A stretch of DNA of 34,679 bases from an uncultured Bacteroidota bacterium (lineage in GTDB: Bacteria > Bacteroidota > Bacteroidia > UBA4408). Shown one piece after another: positions 9,724-17,834 of this stretch. The stretch's first letter is position 1. Every line of letters begins with the position of its first letter. The notes under the pieces were generated by a model. That model saw only the letters and a program-made list of their open reading frames with translations. It did not search any database and had not been told where the DNA came from. Both the position numbers and the translations under genes were made by a program. Location: positions 1 to 34,679 of the forward strand of contig CAIMMJ010000127.1 of assembly GCA_903842515.1 (NCBI GenBank), read 5' to 3'.

Positions 9724-10208
9724 AGAAACAATACTCCGACAAAACGTTTCTGAAGCAAATGTTCTTGATTTGAATTTACGTTAAGAAATGATTTTCTGCC
9801 ACAATAAACATATTGTTAAATTTTAAATACATCTACTCTAAATACTTACTTTATTCTATCTTTTTTGTAAGATTTGCCTATTTAAATTTCTTCTGAGACT
9901 ACTATTTTATTTTTGGTTTAAAAAGAAAGCTTAAAAGACTCATACAACAACAAAATTTGCATGCATTAAAGAAAGAAAAATTATTGTTTGCACACTATTT
10001 TACAATTATTTATTTATCCCGATCGACTATTGCACAATACTTTGGTAATAAAGTGTTTACTTTTGGTAGTGGTTGTAAATGTGTTGATATTAAAACAAAA
10101 TGTAGCTATCAATCCTATTTTTCAACACATAAAACCAGTTTCTTAGTGTATAAAACACACCTATTAATTTTTAAAAATAAATTAGATTTAGACCGTAAAA
10201 TATTTTCA

Positions 10209-11261
10209 ATGGATTTTAAGATAGAGCTTACTGAAGAATCGAGATTAAATACTGTAGATTTCTCCAACCTTGTTTTTGGAAAAGTTTTTAGTGACCACAT
10301 GCTAGTTGCAGATTTTGAAAACGGAAAATGGAACACTCCCCAAATAAAACCATATGGAAAATTTTTAGTGGCACCTTCAATGTCAGCTCTACACCATGCA
10401 CAAAGTATTTTTGAAGGGCTAAAAGTTTATAAAAATGAAAATGGAGACATATTGTTTTTTAGGCTAGAAGAAAATCAAAAACGATTAAATGTTTCGGCCG
10501 AAAGAATGTGTATGCCTGCCGTTCCAAAAGAAATATTTATACAAGGAATTAAAAAACTAGTAGAAATAGACAAAGCTTTTATTCCTTCTGGAGATGGACT
10601 TTCGCTATATGTTCGGCCTATATATTTTGCAACAGACGAAGCAATTGGGGTAAAAGCGTCGCAGAACTATAGACTAATTATTTTTACCACACCAACAGGG
10701 CCATTTTACTCCGAACCATTAAAAGTAAAAATTGAAACACATTACAGTCGCTCTGCCGAGGGTGGAACAGGATATGCCAAAGCAGCAGGAAACTACGGTG
10801 GTTCATTTTATCCCACCAAAAAAGCAATGGAAGAAGGTTTTCAGCAATTAATATGGACCGATGCAAAAGAAAATAAATACGTAGAAGAATCTGGTGCAAT
10901 GAATTTGATGTTTGCTTTTGATGATGTTTTGGTAACACCAAGCTTAAGTGCCAGCAAACTTGCTGGTATTACAAGAGACAGCATTATTACTCTTGCAAAA
11001 TCATTGGGCATTAAAGTGGAGGAAAGAAATATTTCGGTGGATGAAATTATTGAAAAGCACGAACAAGGAAAACTAAAAGAAGCCTTTGGAGTTGGTACAG
11101 CAGCAGTAATTGCGCCCATTGCAATAATTGGATACAAGGGGCAAACCATAAATTTGCCGGCAATTGCAGATACCAATATTTCTAGAATTATTGCCCTTGA
11201 ACTGCAAAAAATTAGAACTGGGCAAACTGCCGATAAATTTGGGTGGATGGAGAAATTGTAG
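10209..11261 (+). CDS. ilvE: Branched-chain amino acid aminotransferase
   Basis: MDFKIELTEESRLNTVDFSNLVFGKVFSDHMLVADFENGKWNTPQIKPYG...ALHHAQSIFEGLKVYK...GGTGYAKAAGNYGGSF. ATG at 10209 preferred over the ORF-track start at 9957. Confidence 0.92.
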   Translation: MDFKIELTEESRLNTVDFSNLVFGKVFSDHMLVADFENGKWNTPQIKPYGKFLVAPSMSALHHAQSIFEGLKVYKNENGDILFFRLEENQKRLNVSAERMCMPAVPKEIFIQGIKKLVEIDKAFIPSGDGLSLYVRPIYFATDEAIGVKASQNYRLIIFTTPTGPFYSEPLKVKIETHYSRSAEGGTGYAKAAGNYGGSFYPTKKAMEEGFQQLIWTDAKENKYVEESGAMNLMFAFDDVLVTPSLSASKLAGITRDSIITLAKSLGIKVEERNISVDEIIEKHEQGKLKEAFGVGTAAVIAPIAIIGYKGQTINLPAIADTNISRIIALELQKIRTGQTADKFGWMEKL

Positions 11262-11454
11262 CGTTTTTCTAAACTAATTAATTCTAAAATAAAACATCCA
11301 GCTTAAGTCTTCAGAGAAAATTTAGTTTAACACGGTTTAATTGGCAACACTCTTCACAATTCTGCTTTGTGAAAGCTTTTACGTGCCTTTTGCACTGCGC
11401 CATGGCAACTAAATTATCTTGTAAAAAACTCCAAAAGTGGTTTATTGATAACAA

Positions 11455-11483
11455 AAAGCTCCGGTAATAATTACCAGAGCTTT
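11455..11483 (-). terminator. Intrinsic terminator of tRNA-Cys
   Basis: Hairpin AAAGCTCcGGTAA-taa-TTACCaGAGCTTT just 3' of the tRNA on the minus strand, followed on that strand by a T tract. Confidence 0.75.
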
Positions 11484-11484
11484 G

Positions 11485-11558
11485 TGGAGGTCTCGAGCGG
11501 GGTCGAACCGCTGTACAAGGTTTTGCAGACCTCTGCCTAACCACTCGGCCACGAGACC
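11485..11558 (-). tRNA. tRNA-Cys (anticodon GCA)
   Basis: Reverse strand GGTCTCG TGGCCGAGTGGTTAGGCA GAGGTCTGCAAAACCTTGT ACAGCGGTTCGACCCCGCT CGAGACC T CCA. 7-bp acceptor stem, U73, anticodon loop CTGCAAA, encoded CCA. Confidence 0.96.
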
Positions 11559-11636
11559 AATTTTTTGAGTTGGCAAAACTACTATTTTTTTTAATATCAA
11601 ATTTGCAATTGCATTAAAAAGCCTTTAATTTTTATT

Positions 11637-12062
11637 CTAACACATTATTTTATCCACTCTATTGGCGTGTCTTCCACCTTCGAAAGGAATTGCCAAAAAA
11701 GTTTCTACCATTTGTTTGGCAAGTTCTTGGCTTACAAACCTTGCAGGTATTGAAATTACGTTGGCATTGTTGTGTTGCCTAGCCAAAGAGGCTATTTCGT
11801 TGGTCCAGCACAATGCCGCTCTTATTCCTGCATGTTTATTCACGGTCATATTTACTCCGTTTCCGCTGCCACAAATAATAATTCCTAAATCGGCTTGTTT
11901 ATTTTCTATTGCAATTGCCAAAGGATGTGCAACATCCGGATAATCCATACTATTGGTAGAATGCGTTCCAAAATCAATAAATTGGTGCTGTAATTTAAAC
12001 TCTTCTTTCAAGAATTCTTTTAGTTCATATCCCGCATGGTCGGCTGCAATGGCAAGTTTCAT
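11637..12062 (-). CDS. rpiB: Ribose 5-phosphate isomerase B
   Basis: MKLAIAADHAGYELKEFLKEE...DFGTHSTNSMDYPDVAHPLA...GIIICGSGNGVNMTVNKHAGIRAALCW. Confidence 0.95.
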   Translation of the reverse strand: MKLAIAADHAGYELKEFLKEEFKLQHQFIDFGTHSTNSMDYPDVAHPLAIAIENKQADLGIIICGSGNGVNMTVNKHAGIRAALCWTNEIASLARQHNNANVISIPARFVSQELAKQMVETFLAIPFEGGRHANRVDKIMC

Positions 12063-12063
12063 A

Positions 12064-12552
12064 TTATATTTTAAATACGTTTTTTAAAACTGTTTTTAGC
12101 TTCCATATTTTTGTAAAAGCACTTTCTTTTCTATAGTTCAAGGGTTTTAATTTCCCTTGTATCCTTCCTTCAAACCATTTATCGAAAGGATAAAAATAAT
12201 CTTCTACCCATTTTCCATTACTGTACTTGAAGTACAAAAAATCTGGGTAAAATGTTGTTTTCCTATGCAAAGATTCTAATAACAAATCATCTCCTTCGCT
12301 TGGGTGATAATCAAAATCGAAACAATTTTTGGTGTTCAGCTGCTCAAGAACAAATTTTTCTGTTAAACCCTCCCCAAGGTTTTTGCTTTGGCACTTTGCT
12401 TTTCCATACGTTGGATTTTGTTTTGGATAATGAACCTTTACTTGTAAAGTCCATTTATAGTCAGTATAAGTTTTTTCGTTTTTTTCGTTGCCACTCTTTT
12501 CTTGGCATGTACATAAAATAAATTGATTGACTAAATCGCACATATAAAACAA
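12064..12552 (-). CDS. Hypothetical protein
   Basis: Continuous 162-aa ORF co-oriented with and abutting rpiB; no family recognised. The antisense ORF 12252..12521 looks less protein-like. Confidence 0.55.
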   Translation of the reverse strand: MFYMCDLVNQFILCTCQEKSGNEKNEKTYTDYKWTLQVKVHYPKQNPTYGKAKCQSKNLGEGLTEKFVLEQLNTKNCFDFDYHPSEGDDLLLESLHRKTTFYPDFLYFKYSNGKWVEDYFYPFDKWFEGRIQGKLKPLNYRKESAFTKIWKLKTVLKNVFKI

Positions 12553-12577
12553 AAACTTATTTTCAAAAGTAAGGGTT

Positions 12578-13477
12578 TTAAAAACTCAAACTAAAGTTGG
12601 CAGCATAAAAGTTATTAAAAATTATAGGGTTTATTTTTAAACAACTAAGGCTTTTGTTTTTTGAAGTTATTTTGGGGTGATGACTTTTCCAAACCTGTCT
12701 TGCACAGGCATATCCTATGGCTCCTCCAAGCAAAACATCCGAAGCCCAATGGGTGTGTTCTGTCATTCTAGAAATACCAACTAAAGTTGCGGTAGCATAA
12801 GCAATAATGGGCACTAATGGCGTTTGATTGTATTGCATGGCAAAAACAGAAGCAATACTAAAGGCTGCACCTGTATGTCCACTCGGGAAAGCATCAACAC
12901 TTGAACCGCCCCAAATATTTTTCCATTTTGGCCCTGTCCATTTTCCGCCGATTATTTTACTGCTGTAGGCTGCACTTGGTCTTTCTCTGCCACTGAGCGT
13001 TTTTCCTAATCTAATCCATACTCCTGCTTGTATAGTTGCTTCCAGCGCCATTAATCCTGTTTCTACTATTTTTGGTTTTTTAAACACAATGCCTGATAGA
13101 GTATAAACCGCAACAGGAATTATCACATAATTTCCGCCCAATTCTGTTATTTTAGGGCTAACAAATCCTACAAAATTATTGGTGTATATTAGGTTGGTTA
13201 CCTTATCGTCAAGAGGAGGATCAAGAGGAATAAGAGCAAACGAAGTGGCGGTAACTGCCGAACCAATTAGCCATTGTTGTTTGCTGGCGCTAAATGGTGC
13301 AATGGCTTGTTTGTAGAAATTTACAAAAACTTCTTTCGGAAATTGTTTAAGGTAGTGCATTCCTCTGGCAGAATCAACTTTTAATTTTAAGTCTCTAGCA
13401 TTTGATTTATTGGGGAATAAAATTGCTTCAAGAAATAAAAAAAAGCAGAGAATAATATGTTTTCCTTTAAAAATCAT
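12578..13477 (-). CDS. PAP2-superfamily phosphatase
   Basis: Signal peptide; KTLSGRERPSAAY, SVDAFPSGHTGAAFSIASVFA, GISRMTEHTHWASDVLLGGAIGY: the three PAP2 motifs. Confidence 0.9.
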   Translation of the reverse strand: MIFKGKHIILCFFLFLEAILFPNKSNARDLKLKVDSARGMHYLKQFPKEVFVNFYKQAIAPFSASKQQWLIGSAVTATSFALIPLDPPLDDKVTNLIYTNNFVGFVSPKITELGGNYVIIPVAVYTLSGIVFKKPKIVETGLMALEATIQAGVWIRLGKTLSGRERPSAAYSSKIIGGKWTGPKWKNIWGGSSVDAFPSGHTGAAFSIASVFAMQYNQTPLVPIIAYATATLVGISRMTEHTHWASDVLLGGAIGYACARQVWKSHHPKITSKNKSLSCLKINPIIFNNFYAANFSLSF

Positions 13478-13563
13478 CGTTGATAAAATTTATGCAATAA
13501 AGAAATAAAAAAGAAAGCGATGAAATAAAAATTTAAAATCATTAAAATAGAAACAACTTTGTA

Positions 13564-14127
13564 TTAACCCATGTTCATTTTCTTTTTTTCCTCCCAATCC
13601 TCCCTGCTTATTTTTAACCAATTGCAGTAGATTTCATTCCATTCTGTCCAAGTAAAGTTTCCTATAATTTTTAATCCACATTTTTCTAGCACTCTTACCG
13701 ATTTCAGGTTTTCTACATTAGTTATTCCGTAAACTTCATTGGCATTCAATTGGTTAAAAGCAAAATCTAGTGATGCCTTGGTAGATTCTGTAGCATAGCC
13801 ATTTCCCCAATATTTTTTAATAATTCTGTATCCTACTTCGTAAAAATTTACGTGATTATTTATTGGCTCAGTAATAAATTTTATTCCTGTCCACCCCATA
13901 AAATTTCCTGTTGTTTTTTCTAGCATTGCAAAGCGTCCAACTCCGTTTTCGTGGTATTGCTTCCTTACCAATTCAATTGTTTTTATACATTCTTCAATAT
14001 TTTTTACGGGCTTATTGCCTAAGTATTTGTGCACCTCCGGGTCAGAATCTAATTCAAACATACCTTGTGCATCGCTTAGCTGCAGCTCTCTTAAAATAAG
14101 TCGCTCTGTTTCTAGCAGCAGTTGCAT
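13564..14127 (-). CDS. GNAT family N-acetyltransferase (RimJ/RimL-like)
   Basis: LLETERLILRELQLSDAQGMFELDSDPEVHKYLG...GYRIIKKYWGNGYATESTKASLDFAF...NVENLKSVRVLEKCGL. Confidence 0.9.
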   Translation of the reverse strand: MQLLLETERLILRELQLSDAQGMFELDSDPEVHKYLGNKPVKNIEECIKTIELVRKQYHENGVGRFAMLEKTTGNFMGWTGIKFITEPINNHVNFYEVGYRIIKKYWGNGYATESTKASLDFAFNQLNANEVYGITNVENLKSVRVLEKCGLKIIGNFTWTEWNEIYCNWLKISREDWEEKKKMNMG

Positions 14128-14207
14128 AGTTTACTCAGTTTTAAATATCAATTGCAATGATAACTCTTAATCTCGGTTAAAAAAGACAAAGTATAAGAAA
14201 TCATTCT

Positions 14208-14215
14208 TAATTTTG
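14208..14215 (+). promoter_or_regulatory. Candidate -7 box (TAATTTTG) upstream of the bacilliredoxin gene
   Basis: Exact TAnnTTTG, 27 bp upstream of ATG 14243. Confidence 0.35.
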
Positions 14216-14242
14216 TGGCTCATTAAATTAAAAATTAAAAAT

Positions 14243-14659
14243 ATGTATCCAGAACAATTAGTAATACCCATGAAAGGAGAGCTTTCTTCTGTGGGCTTCA
14301 AAGACCTTACCACACCTCAAGAAGTTGATGCTGCAATTAAAGATTCCAAAGGAACTTTATTGGTAGTAGTTAACTCTGTTTGCGGCTGTGCAGCAGGAGC
14401 AGCACGCCCTGGTGTGAAAGAAGCAGTAAATTCTTCACCAAAAAAACCAGATCAATTAACTGCTGTTTTTGCTGGCTTTGATACAGAAGCCACTGCTCAA
14501 GCCAGAAAATATTTTGCTCCTTACCCACCCTCTTCGCCTTGTGTTGCCTTGTTCAAAGACGGTAAACTTGTTCACTTTTTAGAAAGACACCACATAGAAG
14601 GCAGGTCTGCAGCAATGATTTCTGATAACTTAAAAATGGCTTTTGAAGAGTTTTGTTAA
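14243..14659 (+). CDS. BrxA/BrxB family bacilliredoxin
   Basis: MYPEQLVIPMKGELSSVGFKDLTTPQEVDAAI...VVVNSVCGCAAGAARPGV...APYPPSSPCVALFKDGKLVHFLERHHIEGRSA, with CGC motif. ATG 14243 preferred to the GTG at 14213. Confidence 0.93.
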   Translation: MYPEQLVIPMKGELSSVGFKDLTTPQEVDAAIKDSKGTLLVVVNSVCGCAAGAARPGVKEAVNSSPKKPDQLTAVFAGFDTEATAQARKYFAPYPPSSPCVALFKDGKLVHFLERHHIEGRSAAMISDNLKMAFEEFC

Positions 14660-14679
14660 AAGCATTTACACTTTTATTA

Positions 14680-14712
14680 AAAACCACCTTGTTTATTCAA
14701 GGTGGTTTTTTT
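14680..14712 (+). terminator. Intrinsic terminator after the bacilliredoxin gene
   Basis: AAACCACCTTG-tttatt-CAAGGTGGTTT followed by a T run. Confidence 0.85.
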
Positions 14713-15322
14713 GTATACACTGTTTTTTTATCACACTTAATTGCTTTACTCAACATCATTAATAACTTAAACAGTAAAGTAAGGGCGGTTATATAATTAA
14801 TTCTAAGAATAACTCACCATTATCGTTCACAATTTTTTAATGTTTATTTATCCACAATTTAACACAGTTGTGAACTTTGCAAATTTTAATGATAATTTTT
14901 TAACCTGATTTTCAACCCTATTCAAAACAAGTTTTCAGCACCAAAAAGCCGATTTTGGTTAATAACCCTGCTCATTTTTTGTAGCTAATTTTGTTGGTGC
15001 TGTAGCAAAAACTTATAAGCAAAACATGTTTTGATTTTTTGACAATAGATATTAACTTTTTGTTAGAATTTATTAGCCTGAAATGAACAAAAAATTTGCT
15101 GAATTAAACATCAAGTTATAAACACTGCAGCAAGAAAACAAGAATGTTAAAATCTAAACTAATTGTTGATTATTAAAGTTTTAGCTATTTTTAAATGTTA
15201 ATAATATGTTGATGAACTTTCATTATTTACTTTTACAAAGGTTTACATAAATATTTATACACTGTTTGAACAGACCATTAACAACAACATAGTTTAATTT
15301 AAAAAAGATATATAATTATTAA

Positions 15323-16273
15323 ATGGTTAAAAAAGACTTGGATTTATTTGAAGAAATAAAAAATCTAAAAAAAGAAAAGAATGCTGTAATATTGGCCCAT
15401 TATTATCAGAATACAGACATACAGGATGTAGCAGATTATTTAGGAGATAGCTTGGGCCTTGCAATTGCAGCACAAAAAACAGAAGCAGATGTTATTGTTT
15501 TTGCAGGAGTTCATTTTATGGCCGAAACAGCAAAAATTCTTAATCCTTCAAAAAAAGTGTTGTTGCCCGATTTAAAAGCTGGTTGTTCTTTGGCAGATTC
15601 TTGTCCGCCAAACGAATTTAAATTATTTAAAGAAAAACATCCCAATCATTTAGTAATTTCATACATCAATTGCAGTGCAGAAATTAAAGCACTTACAGAT
15701 ATTATTTGCACTTCATCCAATGCTCAAAAAATTGTTGAAAGTTTGCCCAAAGAACAAAAAATAATTTTTGCACCAGATAAAAATTTAGGAAAATACATCA
15801 ACAAACAAACTGGCAGAAATATGATTCTGTGGGACGGCAGCTGCATGGTGCACGAAATTTTTTCGTTAAAACAAATAATGAAATTAAAAGCAGCAAATCC
15901 AACTGCAAAAATTATTGCACACCCTGAGTGCGAAGAACCCGTTTTGGCAGTGGCCGATTTTATTGGCTCTACCACCGGACTATTAAATTATACTATAAAA
16001 GATAGTGCTATGGAGTTTATAGTGGCAACAGAAACGGGAATAATTCATCAAATGCAATTAAAGAGTCCACAAAAGACTTTTATACCTGCACCACCAAACA
16101 ACAACTGTGCATGCAATGATTGCCCTCACATGAAGCTAAATACATTAGAAAAGCTATATTTATGCCTTAAAAACGAAACTCCAGAATTAATAATGGAAGA
16201 AAGTTTAAGATTAAAAGCAGAAAAGCCAATAAAAAAAATGTTGCAGCTATCCATTGAATTAGGAATTGTATAA
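15323..16273 (+). CDS. nadA: Quinolinate synthase A
   Basis: [28 protein letters not shown]...[35 protein letters not shown]...HPECEEPV...ETGIIHQM...[21 protein letters not shown]. Confidence 0.96.
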   Translation: MVKKDLDLFEEIKNLKKEKNAVILAHYYQNTDIQDVADYLGDSLGLAIAAQKTEADVIVFAGVHFMAETAKILNPSKKVLLPDLKAGCSLADSCPPNEFKLFKEKHPNHLVISYINCSAEIKALTDIICTSSNAQKIVESLPKEQKIIFAPDKNLGKYINKQTGRNMILWDGSCMVHEIFSLKQIMKLKAANPTAKIIAHPECEEPVLAVADFIGSTTGLLNYTIKDSAMEFIVATETGIIHQMQLKSPQKTFIPAPPNNNCACNDCPHMKLNTLEKLYLCLKNETPELIMEESLRLKAEKPIKKMLQLSIELGIV

Positions 16274-17827
16274 ATGTTTGCGAAATTTAAAATAGTATTT
16301 GTATTTTTTCTCCTTACCGGGTTTAAGCCATTGCTTTCGCAAGAAATAAAAACCGAAAACCAAAACGGCTACAATAAGTTTTACTATCCCTCTGGTAGGA
16401 TTCAATCTGAAGGAAATTTAAAAGACGGAAAACCTGAAGGTTTTTGGATAAATTATTTTGAAAGTGGAAGAAAAAAATCTGAAGGAAATAGAAAGAATTT
16501 TCAACTGGACAGCATTTGGAATTTTTATAATGAAAACGGAATATTAGTTCAAAGTTTTAATTACCGCGAAGGAAAAAAAGAAGGATTTAAAAGAATTTTC
16601 GAACCCGATTCCGGTAAGCTGGTTTCTGAAGAACATTTTATTGCCGACTTAAAAGATGGTTATTCTTTTTTTTATAAAAACAACTACAAATACAAGGATA
16701 TTCCCTTTATAAAAGGCAAAGAAAATGGATTGGGAAGAGAGTACAGTAAAGATGGATTAATAATAACATTAACAACCTATAAAAATGGTTTTTTGCAAAG
16801 AGAAGAAAGAATAAATAGAAGAGACCAAGCCAATAGAAAACAAGGAAATTGGAAATCATTTTTTTCATCAGGAAAAGTTTATACGGAAAGTAAATACCTA
16901 AACGATAAACTAGATGGATACTACAAAGAATACAACGAAAAAGGAGATTTGATAAAAACAGAAAAATACATTGATGGCGTGCTGCAAATAAATGTTGCAG
17001 AGTTAATAAAGCTAGATACAAAAAAGACATTTTTTAGCAATGGACAAGTAAAAACTTCAGGAACATTTAAGCAGGGTATAGCAGAAGGCGTAACTAGGTT
17101 TTACGATAGCACAGGGGTAATAAATAATTCACAAATTTTTAAAAACGGAATATTAATTTCTGAAGGAATTTTTGATGAAAAAGGTTTTCAACAAGGCCCA
17201 TGGAAAGAGTATTATTTAACCGGTGAATTGCGTTCAGAAGGAGTTTATGAAAATGGAAAAAGAGTGGGATTGTGGAAATATTATCATCAAAACAAAAACA
17301 TAGAGCAAATAGGAAAATTCAATAAAAAAGGTAAGCCTGAGGGAGACTGGAAATGGTATTTTGAATCGGGAAATATTTTAAGAGAAGAAACATTTATAAA
17401 TGGTTTGTCCGAAGGTGAAATGAGAGAATACAATGACTCAGGAGCTATTGTTACCAAAGGAAATTTTGTGGAGGGAGAAAAAGAAGGATTTTGGTTTTTG
17501 CAAGACGGAGACGATAGAGAAGAAGGAAATTATAGAAATTCTATGAAAGATGACATGTGGAAATATTTTTACTCAAACGGAAAAATTTCTCATCAAGGAA
17601 AGTACATAGAAAATTTAGAAAATGGTAAGCATGTTTACTACTATGATAATGGAAGAGTAATGCAAGAAGGAGAATTTATTATGGGCAACAAAGAAGGAAA
17701 TTGGAGAAAATATGATAGAGATGGAACCCTGGTAACAACAATTCTTTTTAGAGACAATGCAGAAATAAAAATTGATGGCGAAAAAATTCCTATGTTAGAA
17801 GGGTCAAATACTAATCTTCCAGAATAG
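16274..17827 (+). CDS. Secreted YwqK/MORN-variant repeat protein
   Basis: Signal peptide then many repeats such as YYPSGRIQSEGNLKDGKPEGFWINYFESGRKKSEGN, EYYLTGELRSEGVYENGKRVGLWKYY, WYFESGNILREETFINGLSEGEMREYNDSG. Confidence 0.85.
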   Translation: MFAKFKIVFVFFLLTGFKPLLSQEIKTENQNGYNKFYYPSGRIQSEGNLKDGKPEGFWINYFESGRKKSEGNRKNFQLDSIWNFYNENGILVQSFNYREGKKEGFKRIFEPDSGKLVSEEHFIADLKDGYSFFYKNNYKYKDIPFIKGKENGLGREYSKDGLIITLTTYKNGFLQREERINRRDQANRKQGNWKSFFSSGKVYTESKYLNDKLDGYYKEYNEKGDLIKTEKYIDGVLQINVAELIKLDTKKTFFSNGQVKTSGTFKQGIAEGVTRFYDSTGVINNSQIFKNGILISEGIFDEKGFQQGPWKEYYLTGELRSEGVYENGKRVGLWKYYHQNKNIEQIGKFNKKGKPEGDWKWYFESGNILREETFINGLSEGEMREYNDSGAIVTKGNFVEGEKEGFWFLQDGDDREEGNYRNSMKDDMWKYFYSNGKISHQGKYIENLENGKHVYYYDNGRVMQEGEFIMGNKEGNWRKYDRDGTLVTTILFRDNAEIKIDGEKIPMLEGSNTNLPE

Positions 17828-17834
17828 CAAGAAC

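Noticed and set aside
11311-11544. Minus-strand 77-aa ORF as listed
   Set aside because: Its 5' half overlaps the tRNA-Cys and its terminator; only the last 30 codons are kept as a tentative micro-ORF.
11662-11943. Forward 93-aa ORF
   Set aside because: Antisense to rpiB.
14713-15322. Known nadA/NAD+ riboswitch
   Set aside because: I could not match the described NAD+ riboswitch consensus; only unassigned inverted repeats are visible.
16707-17030. Minus-strand 107-aa ORF
   Set aside because: Leucine/phenylalanine-rich antisense shadow of the YwqK-repeat gene.
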